A DNA stretch of 64,000 nt from Alienimonas chondri (GCF_013036045.1 NZ_WTPX01000007.1:1-64000); one strand, 5' to 3'; shown: positions 7,263 through 16,863, counted from the stretch's first letter. The notes: generated by a model from the letters alone, not told the origin. Numbers and translations: made by a program.

Positions 7263-8770
7263 TCCTCTTCGGCGGAGCTGCCGGCGTCTTCGTCCTCGTC
7301 GGCGGCGGAGGCGACGGAGCCGATGCCGCAGACACTCTGCTTGACGGCTTCGACGCGGTCGGCGGCGGCTTCCTTGGCCGGGACGTCGACGTAGGTCGCG
7401 TTCTCCAGCAGGAAGTCGACGGCTTTACGCTCGCGGAGCTGGGCCGCGAGGTTCTCAATCATGCCGCTTTTGGCCAGGCGGGACCGCACGCGGCGGACCG
7501 GCTCGCCCTGCTGGAGGGCCATCAGCGTGATCTCCCGGTCGAGTTCGCCGGGGGTCGGCTCGATGTCGTTCTCCTCGGCGACGCGGTCGAGGATGAAGTG
7601 TTCCTTGAGCGCCTGCCGGGTCGAGGTGACGGCGTTCTGCTTCAACTCGTTCTCACGCGCCCGAATCTGGGCGGTGGTGAAGCCGGCCTGCTGCATCTCG
7701 AGCAGTTCGCGACGCAGGGCGTTCTCGGTCTGGCGACGGACCAGCTTCTCGGGGAGATCCCAGTCGGCGGACTCGACCATCGTGCTGAGCAACTGCTCGC
7801 GGGCGTCCTGCCGCTGGCGGTACTCGCGCTGGCGGGTGAGGGAGCCGCGGATCTGCTCGTCCAACTCGTCGCTGCTCTCCACGCCGATGCGGTCCAGCAG
7901 CTCCTTGGTGAGCGTCGGCAGCTTGAGCACGGCGATGGAAAGCACCTCGAACTTGCCGGTGACTTCCTCGCCGCGGAGTTCGACCCGCTCCGCCTCGGGG
8001 GAGACGGTCAGCGTGGCTTCCTTCACGTCGCCGACGTTCGCTCCGGCGAGCAAATCATCGAAGCCTTCCAGCTCCGCATCGGTGAGGCGGAGGATCGGCT
8101 TCAGCTTGGCCTTCAGCTCCGGAACGACGTGCAGTTCCTTGCCGTCGTGGGAGAAGGTCACCTTCAGCTTGAGGGTGTCGCCGGCCTCGGCGGCCCGCTC
8201 CTGCGGCTCAAGGCGGCCGTACTGCGTGAGGAACTCCTCGCGGTAGGCGGCGACTTCGGCGTCGGTGACTTCGGCGTCCGGGCGCTCGATCTTCAGACCG
8301 GACAGGTCCGGCATGTCGAACTTGGGGCGGACTTCGACATCGAACTCGTATTCGAAGTCGCCCTCGTCCGGCAGGTCGAGGGTGGAGACGTCGAGGTCCG
8401 GCTCGTTGATGGGGTCGAGGTCCTGCTCCTCGGAGACCTGTTCGAGGCTGTCGATCAGCACCCGCTGCTTGACCTGCCCGGCCAGTTCTTCTTTGAACCG
8501 CTTCTTGATCAGCGTGACCGGCACGCGGCCGGCGCGGAAGCCGGGAACCTGGGCCTCATCGGCGTACTCGCCGACGGCTTCTTCGAGCGCGGCGTCCAGT
8601 TCCGCCCGGGCGACGGTCACTTTGACGTGCTTCAGGCAGGGACCGGCGTCCTCGACCTCGACGGTCAGATCCATCTTGCGACGGTCGTCTGCGAACCCTT
8701 CGCCCAGCGCCTCGTCGTCGAAGGCCTCATCCGTGGCGGGATCATCCAGAACGGGGGCGTCGGTCGACAT
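7259..8770 (-). CDS. tig: Trigger factor (ribosome-associated chaperone)
   Basis: 503 residues, longer than the usual 430-450 because of an acidic N-terminal extension of about 25 residues (DDPATDEAFDDEALGEG) and an acidic C-terminal tail. The ribosome-binding N-domain is visible: conserved VPGFRAGRVPVTLIKKRF (about residues 74-91), the trigger factor signature that touches the ribosomal exit. A weak FKBP-like middle region follows (AEAGDTLKLKVTF to VGDVKEATL) and a long helical C-domain with substrate-binding arms. It folds nascent chains in the cytoplasm. It heads a two-gene operon with the phosphatase. Confidence 0.95.
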   Translation of the reverse strand: MSTDAPVLDDPATDEAFDDEALGEGFADDRRKMDLTVEVEDAGPCLKHVKVTVARAELDAALEEAVGEYADEAQVPGFRAGRVPVTLIKKRFKEELAGQVKQRVLIDSLEQVSEEQDLDPINEPDLDVSTLDLPDEGDFEYEFDVEVRPKFDMPDLSGLKIERPDAEVTDAEVAAYREEFLTQYGRLEPQERAAEAGDTLKLKVTFSHDGKELHVVPELKAKLKPILRLTDAELEGFDDLLAGANVGDVKEATLTVSPEAERVELRGEEVTGKFEVLSIAVLKLPTLTKELLDRIGVESSDELDEQIRGSLTRQREYRQRQDAREQLLSTMVESADWDLPEKLVRRQTENALRRELLEMQQAGFTTAQIRARENELKQNAVTSTRQALKEHFILDRVAEENDIEPTPGELDREITLMALQQGEPVRRVRSRLAKSGMIENLAAQLRERKAVDFLLENATYVDVPAKEAAADRVEAVKQSVCGIGSVASAADEDEDAGSSAEEE

Positions 8771-8871
8771 TGGGTGGGAACGTGCGGGTCGGGAACGGAA
8801 TGCGGGTCGGGTAGCGTACCCGCGAGCGAGATTTGCTCAACGCAGCGGCCCCCGGCGCACGGGGGCGGGCG

Positions 8872-8910
8872 CAAAAAGTAACGCCGAGGCTCCGCGGAGC
8901 CTCGGCGTTA
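8872..8910 (-). terminator. Rho-independent terminator of tRNA-Gly
   Basis: A perfect 32-base palindrome (8879-8910, arms of 16) is followed on the minus strand by CTTTTTGC. It starts 18 bases past the tRNA 3' end, a classical intrinsic terminator and one of the few strong ones in the window. Confidence 0.88.
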
Positions 8911-8928
8911 CGAGTGTTGCAGGCGAAA

Positions 8929-9001
8929 AGCGGGTGACCGGGCTCGAACCGGCGACCTTCAGCATGGCAAGCTGACGCTCTACCAATTGAGCTACACCCG
9001 C
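8929..9001 (-). tRNA. tRNA-Gly (anticodon GCC)
   Basis: 73 bases without an encoded CCA. Acceptor arms GCGGGTG (5') and CACCCGC (3') pair perfectly over seven bases; the anticodon stem TCAGC/GCTGA closes the loop TTGCCAT, giving anticodon GCC (codon GGC). The T-arm carries GGTTCGAGCC. It is flanked on one side by the terminator palindrome. Confidence 0.96.
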
Positions 9002-9127
9002 CTGCGTGACCCGGAGAACCGTGAGGTTCGCCGCGTCGGGGGGAACAGTATCGGCCGGACAGGCGAGCCGTCAACCGATCTTCGCGGAGAGACACCGGCA
9101 AAGTCAGCGAGGTTCGCCCCTCGCATG

Positions 9128-9199
9128 GAGCCGCGACCGTCAGGGAGCGTCTCTCGTGACTCGCGATCGCACAGAGACGCTCCCTGACGGTCGCGGCTC
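9128..9199. repeat. Perfect 27-bp inverted repeat upstream of tRNA-Gly
   Basis: Arms 9128-9154 and 9173-9199 are exact reverse complements (27 bases, 18-base loop); the core reads GCCGCGACCGTCAGGGAGCG. No T-tract follows on either side. It lies between the tRNA gene and the oxidoreductase gene and is most likely a REP-type element, distinct in sequence from the one at 1378 although both contain GTCAG(C/G)GAG-like cores. Confidence 0.8.
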
Positions 9200-9229
9200 T
9201 CCCATTCTCTCGGATTCGGGCATCACGGC

Positions 9230-10267
9230 TCACCCCGCCGCTTCCCTCAACCGATCCAGCACGGTCTGCGTCCGCAATGCCAGCTTCACCCCGTCTTCAT
9301 CCCCGCCGGCGCGAATCGCGGCGGCGGCCTTCGTGAGGAACTCGACCTGCGGGTCAAACGGGGGGAGTTCGATCCGCTCCGCGTCGCCGCGTTGGTCGTG
9401 GTAGAAGTGGCGGACCTTCTCCGGGTCGCGGGGATTGGTGAAGTCGTCGCAGACGAGGCTGCCCGCTTCCCCGGCGAACTCGATCCAGTTCCGCCACGCG
9501 GTGCCGTAGCTCACGTCGAAGCCGGCCGTGCGATCGCCGGGGAAGGTCAGCGTGCAACTGGCGGCCACGTCGACCGGGTCGCCGGAGTCGTTCGTTTCGT
9601 GGGCGAGATGACAGGCGACGCGCACCGGGTCGTCGTCGAAGGCCCACAGCGCCGCGTGGACGCAGTACCAGCCGAGGTCCAGCAGCACGCCGCCGCCGCG
9701 GTGCGGGTCGAGGCGGTGCTCCGTATCGCCCCAGCCCTCGGCGTGGAAGCTGAACGCGGCCGTCACCCTGCGCAGTGAGCCGATCGCCTCGGAGTTCAAC
9801 GCGTCCCGGAACGCGATCGCCCGGGGGGTGCGGGTCCATTGGGTGCCGTCGATCAGGGCGACGCCGGCGCCGTTTTTCGCGGCGGCGCACGCCTTGGCGA
9901 GAGCGGCGGCGTCCGCGGCGTTTTGGGTGAGGGGTTTCTCGCAGAGCACGGCCTTGCCGGCCGCGGCGGCGGCACGCCCCCATTCGAGATGCACGTGTGG
10001 CGGCAGTGCGAGGTAGACGGCGTCCACCGCCGGATCCGCCAGCACGTCCTCGTAGCTGCCGGTCGAGAGGGGCACGTCGTGCAGGGAGGCGAACGACGAC
10101 GCCCGGTTCGCGTCCCGGCTGCCGACCGCGACCGCCCGCACCGCCGGCGTCCGCGCCATCGCCGCGGCGAGTTTCCCGGCGATCCGCCCCGTCCCCAGCA
10201 CCCCGAAGCGGATCGGTTCCGTCGCCTGGACGTCGTCCGGGTCCGAGTCTTCGCCGACGGTCTTCAC
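9230..10267 (-). CDS. Gfo/Idh/MocA-family NAD(P)-dependent oxidoreductase
   Basis: 345 residues. The Rossmann fold begins at about residue 21 with FGVLGTGRIAGKLAAAM (GxGxxA-type nucleotide loop); the family lysine motif CEKPLT is near residue 105, and the C-terminal substrate/dimer domain has the expected HRGGGVLLDLGWYCVHAALW segment. The family oxidises or reduces sugars, inositols and related alcohols; the substrate is unknown. It uses a GTG start four bases after the kinase stop, so it is probably in one operon with it. Confidence 0.9.
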   Translation of the reverse strand: MKTVGEDSDPDDVQATEPIRFGVLGTGRIAGKLAAAMARTPAVRAVAVGSRDANRASSFASLHDVPLSTGSYEDVLADPAVDAVYLALPPHVHLEWGRAAAAAGKAVLCEKPLTQNAADAAALAKACAAAKNGAGVALIDGTQWTRTPRAIAFRDALNSEAIGSLRRVTAAFSFHAEGWGDTEHRLDPHRGGGVLLDLGWYCVHAALWAFDDDPVRVACHLAHETNDSGDPVDVAASCTLTFPGDRTAGFDVSYGTAWRNWIEFAGEAGSLVCDDFTNPRDPEKVRHFYHDQRGDAERIELPPFDPQVEFLTKAAAAIRAGGDEDGVKLALRTQTVLDRLREAAG

Positions 10268-10271
10268 GCCG

Positions 10272-11810
10272 CTACTTGCCGCTGGTGGACTGTGAGTAAT
10301 CCCGCAATCGAATCATGCGGCTCTCGGAGAGCACCCGCTTCAGCGCTCGGAATAACTCCGAACGCACGCTCCGCAGGCTCGCCGGCTGGGCCAGCACGCG
10401 GCAGGTGCCGGTGGCGGCCAACGCGTTCTTTTTCTTGGCCTGAGCCGCACTGACCAGCGCCACGACCGCGATCGGTTCCCCCTCCGCCCCCTGCGCCTTC
10501 AGGGTGCCGAACAGCCCGAACAGCCCGTCTCCCAACGCCTCGCCCATCACGAGCACGGCGTCCGGCGGGTCCAGCTCCAGCATCGCCAACGCGTCGTCGG
10601 CGCCGTCGCAGCCGATCACTTCAAACCCGCGTTTGGAGAGGTACTCCGTGATGATCCCCCGCTTGGAGGGGCGGTTCTCGACCAGCAGCAGCTTGGGCGG
10701 CGGGCGCTCCCCGGATCGCTCCTCCGCGGAGCCGTCGAGACTCAGATCGCTCGATTCGTCTTCGAGGTCCGTGTGTTCCGGGACGTCGGCCAGCGTGGCG
10801 GCGAGCGACCGCAGGGCGTCGGCGGCCTCGGCGGCGGTCCGGTAGCGGCTCGTCGGGTTCCACGCCATCAGCTTGCCGACCACCGAGACCAGCGCCGGCG
10901 GGAGGTCCGGGGCGTGATCCACGATCGGCGTCACGTCCCGGTAGCGACTCACCGAGGAGCGTTCGCTGCGCACGGAGGTCGAGGGCCACGGCGGGACGCC
11001 GGTCAGCAGTTCGTACAGGATCGAACCGAGGAAGAATAGATCGCTGCGGGGATCGTCGCGGGGCGCCTGCGTGGCCTTCTCCAGCGTCGAATACTCCACG
11101 GCTCGCAGGTCGGCGCCGTCGTCCCCCTCGCCGCCCAGGCCGAAGTCGACCAGCTTGGCATTGCCCCGGGTGTCGAACAGCACGTTGCCGGGCTTGAGGT
11201 CCCGGTGGGTGATCCCGAACTTCATCGCGTGGGCGAGGCCCTCGGCGATGTCCAACGCGATCCCCACGGCGTCCTTCGGGCTGAGCTTCCCCCGGATCGT
11301 GAGGAAGTCTCGCAGGTTGCCTCCCTCCACGAACTCCATCACGAAGTAGTGCCGGCCGTCGTCGGAGCCGACGTCGAGGATCGGCACGACGTTGGGGTGC
11401 TTCAGCTTGGCGGCCATCCGGGCCTCCTTCTCGAACGCCGCGACCTGTTGCGGGTCCGAGGCGTGCCGACCGCGGAGCACCTTCAAGGCGACGCTGCGGC
11501 CGTTCTTGTCCTCCGCCCGGTACACGCGGGCGAAGGCGCCGGCGGCGTTGCGGTAGATCAGCTTGTAACCTCCGATCACCAGCGTTTCGATCTCCCCGTT
11601 CCGGGTGAGGTCGGCCTGAAAGTTGGTGAGAATCCCCGCCTCTTCCAAGGCGTCGATAACCGTTTCCGGCGTGCGCTTCGAGGAGGGAACCGCGGAGAGG
11701 CCGACGTCGAACTGCTGCTGCGTGATCAGGCCGCCGTCGACCAGCCGTTTGCCCAGTTCCTTGACCGTCTTGGCCGGACCGGACGGCTTTTTCGAGAGGA
11801 ACCAGGCCAC
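10272..11810 (-). CDS. Ser/Thr protein kinase with a degenerate receiver domain
   Basis: 512 residues. Residues 1-75 form a small helical N-terminal domain (LGKRLVDGGLITQQQFD), also seen in other planctomycete kinases. The kinase domain (about 80-340) has catalytic lysine K110 (VALKVL), HRDLKPGN at 202-209 and DFG at 222-224, so it should be active. After a Ser/Asp-rich linker, residues 372-495 resemble a response-regulator receiver (KLLLVENR...GFEVIGCDGADDALAMLE...PDAVLVM), but the phospho-acceptor position is M422 and the conserved lysine is Q475. No transmembrane helix is visible. The GTG start has no good ribosome site. Confidence 0.9.
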   Translation of the reverse strand: MAWFLSKKPSGPAKTVKELGKRLVDGGLITQQQFDVGLSAVPSSKRTPETVIDALEEAGILTNFQADLTRNGEIETLVIGGYKLIYRNAAGAFARVYRAEDKNGRSVALKVLRGRHASDPQQVAAFEKEARMAAKLKHPNVVPILDVGSDDGRHYFVMEFVEGGNLRDFLTIRGKLSPKDAVGIALDIAEGLAHAMKFGITHRDLKPGNVLFDTRGNAKLVDFGLGGEGDDGADLRAVEYSTLEKATQAPRDDPRSDLFFLGSILYELLTGVPPWPSTSVRSERSSVSRYRDVTPIVDHAPDLPPALVSVVGKLMAWNPTSRYRTAAEAADALRSLAATLADVPEHTDLEDESSDLSLDGSAEERSGERPPPKLLLVENRPSKRGIITEYLSKRGFEVIGCDGADDALAMLELDPPDAVLVMGEALGDGLFGLFGTLKAQGAEGEPIAVVALVSAAQAKKKNALAATGTCRVLAQPASLRSVRSELFRALKRVLSESRMIRLRDYSQSTSGK

Positions 11811-11954
11811 GGCGGACGTGATGTGAGGAAGGCGGGAGGCCCGCGCGGCGTTGCGGTCTGGAACGACCGCGGAGTTGCGTGCCCAGTGTAACGCCCCCGC
11901 GCACCCGTGGGAGCGTGATCGGACCGTGAAGAGGGACGCAGTCCCGTTGATCCG

Positions 11955-13094
11955 TCAGTCCCGATCGTACAACGAGACGCACGTCTCCAACCGGGCGCCG
12001 CCGTCGGGGGCGGTCGGATCGTCGGCGACGGCGAACTCCGCCGGCCCCCACATCGACGCCCCCGCGTGTCGGCCGTCCGCCCCCAGCAGATAGAACTTCA
12101 ATCCGAAGTTCGGCCGGCCCGCGTCGTCCCGCAGTCGGTCCGGCGTCGTCGCGGCGACCCGTTTAAGCACGGCGAGTCCCGCTTCGCTCGGACTGAGGCC
12201 GCCGCGCATCAGTTCGACCGCGGCGAAGCTGCACAGGTTTTGCAGGTTCGCCTCGCCCCGCCCCGTGCTGCCGGCACTGCCGACGCCCGCTTCGCAGTAC
12301 AGCCCGGCCCCGATGATCGGCGAATCGCCGACCCGCCCGGGGATCTTGAAGGCCAGCCCGCTGGTCGTCGTGGTGCAGCCCAACTCCCCCGCGGCGTTGA
12401 TCGCGGAGAGGTGAATCGTGCCCGTCGGCCGCGGCAGGCGGAATCGCCCGGCCGCATCCGCCAACCGCGGCCCGTTCTCCTCAAACGAAAAACGCAGCAG
12501 GGCGGAGACGTCTTCGTCCTCCTCCTCGCTGGCGGGCGGGACGATCCAATCGTCGGCGTCCGACAGCTCCTCCTTCCACCGCAGCCAGATCCGACGGGCG
12601 CGGTCGGTGAGTAGTTCCTCCTCTTTGAACCCGTGGGCCGTGGCGAACCGTCGGGCGCCCTCGCCGACCAGCAGCACATGATCGGTCCGGGTGCGGACCA
12701 ACTCCGCGACCCGGGCGGGGTGCATCACGCCCCGCAGCGCCGCGACCGCCCCGGCGGTGTGCGTCGGCCCGTGCATCACCGCGGCGTCGAGTTCGACCAC
12801 GCCGTCCTCGTTCGGCAATCCGCCCAGGCCGACGGACAGGTCGTTCGGGTCCTGCTCCACCAAGCCGACCGCTCGAATCGCCGCCGCCAAGGGATCGTCC
12901 CCCACTGCCATATCCCGCACCGCCTGCCCCACCGAAGTTAGCCCGTTGGAACTGGACACCGCCTTCCCTCGAAACCCCTCCGGCGGGCCGACGCTCGCTT
13001 GCGGTTTCGCGGGTCGTTCTTGTCCTCCCGCGACTCCGGCCCATAGCGCGGCCAGCGGAGCGGCGGCGAGCAACGATCGGCGGGGCAGCGACAT
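11955..13094 (-). CDS. N4-(beta-N-acetylglucosaminyl)-L-asparaginase-like Ntn-hydrolase
   Basis: 379 residues, exported. The N-terminus (MSLPRRSLLAAAPLAALWAG) resembles a twin-arginine signal. The body matches glycosylasparaginases/isoaspartyl peptidases: GLGGLPNEDGVVELDAAVMHG (about 89-109), then the autocleavage site with the nucleophile T226 in TGTIHLSAI and the GRVGDSPIIGAG substrate loop (253-264). Family members split themselves before this threonine and cleave asparagine-linked GlcNAc or beta-aspartyl bonds. An acidic Glu/Asp stretch (190-196) just before the cleavage site is a normal processed linker. Stands alone on the minus strand. Confidence 0.9.
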   Translation of the reverse strand: MSLPRRSLLAAAPLAALWAGVAGGQERPAKPQASVGPPEGFRGKAVSSSNGLTSVGQAVRDMAVGDDPLAAAIRAVGLVEQDPNDLSVGLGGLPNEDGVVELDAAVMHGPTHTAGAVAALRGVMHPARVAELVRTRTDHVLLVGEGARRFATAHGFKEEELLTDRARRIWLRWKEELSDADDWIVPPASEEEDEDVSALLRFSFEENGPRLADAAGRFRLPRPTGTIHLSAINAAGELGCTTTTSGLAFKIPGRVGDSPIIGAGLYCEAGVGSAGSTGRGEANLQNLCSFAAVELMRGGLSPSEAGLAVLKRVAATTPDRLRDDAGRPNFGLKFYLLGADGRHAGASMWGPAEFAVADDPTAPDGGARLETCVSLYDRD

Positions 13095-13252
13095 GAGGGT
13101 CGGGCAGCGTCGGGGGGATCATCCGCGGGGGTTCGCACGATAGGCCGACTGACAGCCCCACGCACGAGCGCACCGTTCGGTCGCGTTCGGGCGGAAGCCG
13201 CCTCACCATGATCGAAACTCGCCGATCCGATTGCCCGACCGAGCCGCGCCCG

Positions 13253-14776
13253 ATGCCCCGCCCGATCCTCCCGTCGCTATTCCACCTGCTGGCAGCGACG
13301 TTTTCCCTGTCCGCCGCGGCGGCGGGCGAACCGCCGGACATGTTGATCTACATCGCGGACGACCATTCGCGGCGGGATTGCAGCGTGTACGAGGGCGGCT
13401 TGGTCGAGACGCCGCACCTGGAAGCGTTGGCCGCCGATGGGATGATCTTCGAAAACGCCTTCGTCGCGTCGCCCACCTGCGCGCCCAGCCGAGCCGCCCT
13501 GCTGACCGGTCTGATGCCCGCCCGCAACGGCGCCGAGGAGAACCACAGCTACCCTCGCGAGGAGGTCCTGAAGCTGCCCGAAACGCTCAAGGCGCTGGGC
13601 TACGAGGTCGCCGCGTTCGGCAAGGTGGCCCACGGCGGATCGGCCCCGAGCTACGGCTTCGACGTGGCGGAACGGGCCTCGAACCTCCCCAAACTCCGGG
13701 AGAACGTCGCAGGCTACCTGACGAACCGCACCTCGGCGAAACCGCTCTGTCTATTCGTCGGCATCAGCAATCCGCATGTCCCCTGGCCGGCGGAGACGTC
13801 GTTCGACCCGGCGGAGGTCGAACTGCCGCCGACGTTCCTCGACACCCCACGCACTCGGGTTCAGCGGGCGCGATATCTGCAAGAGGTGAAGGAATTGGAC
13901 GAGTTCCTCGGCGAACTCCGCACGCTGGCCGCGGAGCATCTGCGGCCCGACCCGTTGGTCGCCTACACCAGCGATCACGGCGCCCAGTGGCCGTTCGGCA
14001 AGTTCACCCTCTACGACGACGGCATCCGCGTGCCGTTGATCGTCAGTTGGCCGGGGCACGTCGAACCGGGTTTGACCTCGGAGGCGATGGTCAGCTGGGT
14101 CGACCTGCTGCCCACGCTGATCGACCTCGCCGGCGGGGAGACGCCGGCGGGGCGGGACGGGTTCTCCTTCGCCAATGTGCTGCTGCGAGACCTCACGTTC
14201 GAGGAGATGGCCCTGCGTCGTCACCCGGAATTGTCACGGGACGATATCAACGTGCACACCAACGGTCCGCCGCGGGTCGACGTGCACTGGGACGACCTGC
14301 ATCGCTCGGAAATCTTCACCACCCACAGCGGCGACCGCGAATACAACGTCTACCCGATGCGATCAATTCGCACCGGCCGCTGGAAATACATCCGTAACCT
14401 CCGTCCGGAATACGCCTTCACCACGCACATCGACTTGCTGGTGCGAGAGACTTCCGGCGATTACTGGCTCGAATGGCTGGAGCAGGCGAAGACCGATGCC
14501 GCCGCTAAGGAACTTGTATTCCGGCGCTACTACCAGCGCCCGTTAGAGGAGCTGTATGACCTCGACGCCGACCCGCACGAACAGCACAACCTCTGGACCG
14601 ACCCCGATCCCGACCTCGACTCAAAGCTCATCGTCGCCGTGCGGAACGATCTCTCCCACCGCCTGAACGTCTGGATGAAACGACAGGGGGACGAGCGAAA
14701 GATCTTCAACGAACCCCGACTGCTGACCGACCCGGAATGGTGGACTCCCGGTTCAATGATCGACCAACGCAAGTAA
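13253..14776 (+). CDS. Exported sulfatase (formylglycine type)
   Basis: 507 residues. A signal peptide (MPRPILPSLFHLLAATFSLSAAAAG) supports the ATG at 13253 rather than one 45 bases upstream. The metal-binding start is IYIADDHSRRD; the formylglycine motif CAPSR is at 76-80 (TCAPSRAALLTG), followed by the FGKVAHGG and TSDHGAQWPFGKFTLYDDGIRVP motifs. The C-terminal part has LEELYDLDADPHEQHNL, common in planctomycete sulfatases. It removes sulfate from sulfated glycans, substrate unknown. Activation needs a formylglycine-generating enzyme, not seen in this window. Confidence 0.93.
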   Translation: MPRPILPSLFHLLAATFSLSAAAAGEPPDMLIYIADDHSRRDCSVYEGGLVETPHLEALAADGMIFENAFVASPTCAPSRAALLTGLMPARNGAEENHSYPREEVLKLPETLKALGYEVAAFGKVAHGGSAPSYGFDVAERASNLPKLRENVAGYLTNRTSAKPLCLFVGISNPHVPWPAETSFDPAEVELPPTFLDTPRTRVQRARYLQEVKELDEFLGELRTLAAEHLRPDPLVAYTSDHGAQWPFGKFTLYDDGIRVPLIVSWPGHVEPGLTSEAMVSWVDLLPTLIDLAGGETPAGRDGFSFANVLLRDLTFEEMALRRHPELSRDDINVHTNGPPRVDVHWDDLHRSEIFTTHSGDREYNVYPMRSIRTGRWKYIRNLRPEYAFTTHIDLLVRETSGDYWLEWLEQAKTDAAAKELVFRRYYQRPLEELYDLDADPHEQHNLWTDPDPDLDSKLIVAVRNDLSHRLNVWMKRQGDERKIFNEPRLLTDPEWWTPGSMIDQRK

Positions 14777-14780
14777 CGCC

Positions 14781-14930
14781 GTGTGCCATGCTCTCACCGA
14801 CCGTGGGAGCGAAGCGGACTCGGTCGGGGTGAGCATGCGAGCGACTCGCGAACCTCTGGGCGCTCACGCCGCTCCGCATGCTCACCCGTCTCGTCCGCTG
14901 ACGCTCCCGAGCCGTGAGAGCATGGCACAC
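14781..14930. repeat. Dispersed palindromic element, copy 2 (complete)
   Basis: The outer arms GTGTGCCATGCTCTCAC (14781-14797) and its exact reverse complement (14914-14930) are 17 bases long. Inner words GTGAGCATGCGAGCGA and GCATGCTCAC form a second nested inverted pair. This is the best-preserved copy of the family and occupies nearly the whole gap between the sulfatase and ilvD. Confidence 0.85.
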
Positions 14931-14966
14931 TAGCCAGTTCTCGCCTCCGCCCGCACACTCCCGCGC

Positions 14967-16778
14967 ATGTCTGACTCCGCCACCTCTCTCCCGCCGCACC
15001 GCCCCGAACCCGCCGCCAGCGGCGGATCGAACCGGTATTCCGCCCGCATCACCGCCCCGGCAAGCCAAGGCGCCAGTCAGGCGATGCTGTTGGGCACCGG
15101 TTTGACGCTGGACGATTTGAAGAAGCCGCAGGTGGGCGTCGGCAGCGTTTGGTACGAGGGGAACACCTGCAACATGCACCTCCTCGATCTGGCCGCGGAG
15201 GTGAAGACCGGCCTGACCGCCGCCGGGCTGGTCGGCCTGCGGTTCAACACGATCGGCGTCTCCGACGGCATCTCGATGGGCACGGAGGGGATGAGCTATT
15301 CCCTGCAATCCCGCGACCTGATCGCCGACAGCATCGAGACGATCGTCGCCGCCCAGTGGTACGACGGCCTCGTGACGCTGCCCGGCTGCGACAAGAACAT
15401 GCCCGGCGCCGTGATCGCCATGTGCCGGCTCGATCGCCCCTCCGTGATGGTCTACGGCGGCACCATCCAACCCGGCTGCCGCCCCGGCCGCACCCCCGCC
15501 GCCGCCGGCGGGATGGACAACGATGCGCTCGTCCCGGACGCCCAGCAGAACGACGGCGCGACGGAAGAAGGCGACAAGCTGGACATCGTCTCCGCCTTCC
15601 AAAGCTACGGCCAGGCGATCGCCGGCAGCATCACGGAGGCCGAGCGGCAGGAGATCGTCGCCAACAGTTGCCCCGGCGCCGGCGCCTGCGGCGGCATGTA
15701 CACCGCCAACACGATGGCCTGCGCGATCGAAGCGCTGGGTCTGAGCCTGCCCTACAGCAGTTCGATCCCCGCCACCGACCCCGGCAAGATCCAGGAATGC
15801 CGGGCTGTGGGCGAGGTGCTCAAGGACTGCCTCGAAGCCGATCGCAAACCGTCCGACCTGCTGGATAAGACGAGCTTCGAAAACGCCGTCGCCCTCGTCA
15901 CCGCGCTGGGCGGCAGCACGAACGCGGTGCTGCACCTGCTGGCGATGGCCCATGCCGCGAACGTCGATTTCACCCTGGACGACATCGCCGCCGTCTCCGA
16001 ACGCACCCCCTACCTGGCCGACCTGAAGCCCAGCGGCCAGTTCGTGATGAGCGATCTTCACGCCGTCGGCGGCACCCCGGCGGTGATGAAGATGCTGATC
16101 GCCGCCGGCCTGATGGACGGCTCCCGCCCGACCGTCACCGGCCGAACACTCGCCGAGAACGTCGCCGACCTGCCGGACCTGCTCGAAGGCCAGAAGGTCA
16201 TTCACGCGGTCGACGACCCGATCAAACCGACCGGCCACCTGCGGGTGCTCAAAGGCAACCTCGCCCCCGGCGGCGCCGTCGCCAAGATCACCGGCAAGGA
16301 GGGGTTGAAGTTCACCGGCCCCGCCCGCTGCTTCAACAGCGAAGAGGACATGCTCGCCGGCCTCGAAGCCGGCAAGATTCAGAAGGGCGACGTGGTGGTG
16401 ATTCGTCACGAAGGCCCGGTCGGCGGCCCCGGGATGCCGGAGATGCTGACCCCCACCAGCGCCATCGTCGGCGCCGGCCTCGGCCCGCACGTGGCGATGG
16501 TGACCGACGGCCGCTTCAGCGGCGGCTCGCACGGCTTCATCGTCGGCCACGTAACCCCCGAGGCCCACCTCGGCGGCCCGATCGGCCTGATCCGCGACGG
16601 CGAAACCGTCACCGTCGACGCCGAATCCAACGCCCTCTCCGTCGACCTGACCGACGAAGAGTTGGCCGACCGCAAAGCGAACGCCCCCGAGTTCCCCCCC
16701 CGCGCCACCCGCGGCACGCTGGGCAAGTACGTCAAACTCGTCTCCGACGCCAGCACCGGCTGCGTGACGGACGGATGA
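14967..16778 (+). CDS. ilvD: Dihydroxy-acid dehydratase
   Basis: 603 residues. Third common step of valine/isoleucine synthesis, dehydrating dihydroxy-acids to 2-keto acids in the cytoplasm. Cluster cysteines C68 (GNTCNMH), C141 ([10 protein letters not shown]) and C241 ([15 protein letters not shown]) fit the [2Fe-2S] type. The [19 protein letters not shown] and [10 protein letters not shown] motifs near the end are standard, so it is a true IlvD rather than a sugar-acid dehydratase, although the two share a fold. No other branched-chain amino acid genes are adjacent. Confidence 0.95.
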   Translation: MSDSATSLPPHRPEPAASGGSNRYSARITAPASQGASQAMLLGTGLTLDDLKKPQVGVGSVWYEGNTCNMHLLDLAAEVKTGLTAAGLVGLRFNTIGVSDGISMGTEGMSYSLQSRDLIADSIETIVAAQWYDGLVTLPGCDKNMPGAVIAMCRLDRPSVMVYGGTIQPGCRPGRTPAAAGGMDNDALVPDAQQNDGATEEGDKLDIVSAFQSYGQAIAGSITEAERQEIVANSCPGAGACGGMYTANTMACAIEALGLSLPYSSSIPATDPGKIQECRAVGEVLKDCLEADRKPSDLLDKTSFENAVALVTALGGSTNAVLHLLAMAHAANVDFTLDDIAAVSERTPYLADLKPSGQFVMSDLHAVGGTPAVMKMLIAAGLMDGSRPTVTGRTLAENVADLPDLLEGQKVIHAVDDPIKPTGHLRVLKGNLAPGGAVAKITGKEGLKFTGPARCFNSEEDMLAGLEAGKIQKGDVVVIRHEGPVGGPGMPEMLTPTSAIVGAGLGPHVAMVTDGRFSGGSHGFIVGHVTPEAHLGGPIGLIRDGETVTVDAESNALSVDLTDEELADRKANAPEFPPRATRGTLGKYVKLVSDASTGCVTDG

Positions 16779-16781
16779 TTT

Positions 16782-16834
16782 GCGGCCGCTGACCGACGCC
16801 CCCCGCTTCGCCGTCGCCGTTAGGCGGCGCGTTG
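16782..16834 (+). repeat. About 50-bp repeat, copy A (between genes)
   Basis: Aligns with 34770-34822 over about 50 bases with few differences; the conserved core is CCCCGCTTCGCCGTCGCCG followed by (C/T)TAGGCGGCGCG. The internal CGCCGTC...TAGGCGGCG part can form a hairpin. Here it lies in the gap between ilvD and the DUF2726 gene. Confidence 0.75.
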
Positions 16835-16863
16835 TTCAGAACACGCGCTGTCTGCATGTAGCC

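Noticed and set aside
14706..16568. A 620-codon open frame on the minus strand opposite ilvD
   Set aside because: It is antisense to a clear dihydroxy-acid dehydratase; its composition is that of a high-GC shadow frame with no recognisable motif.
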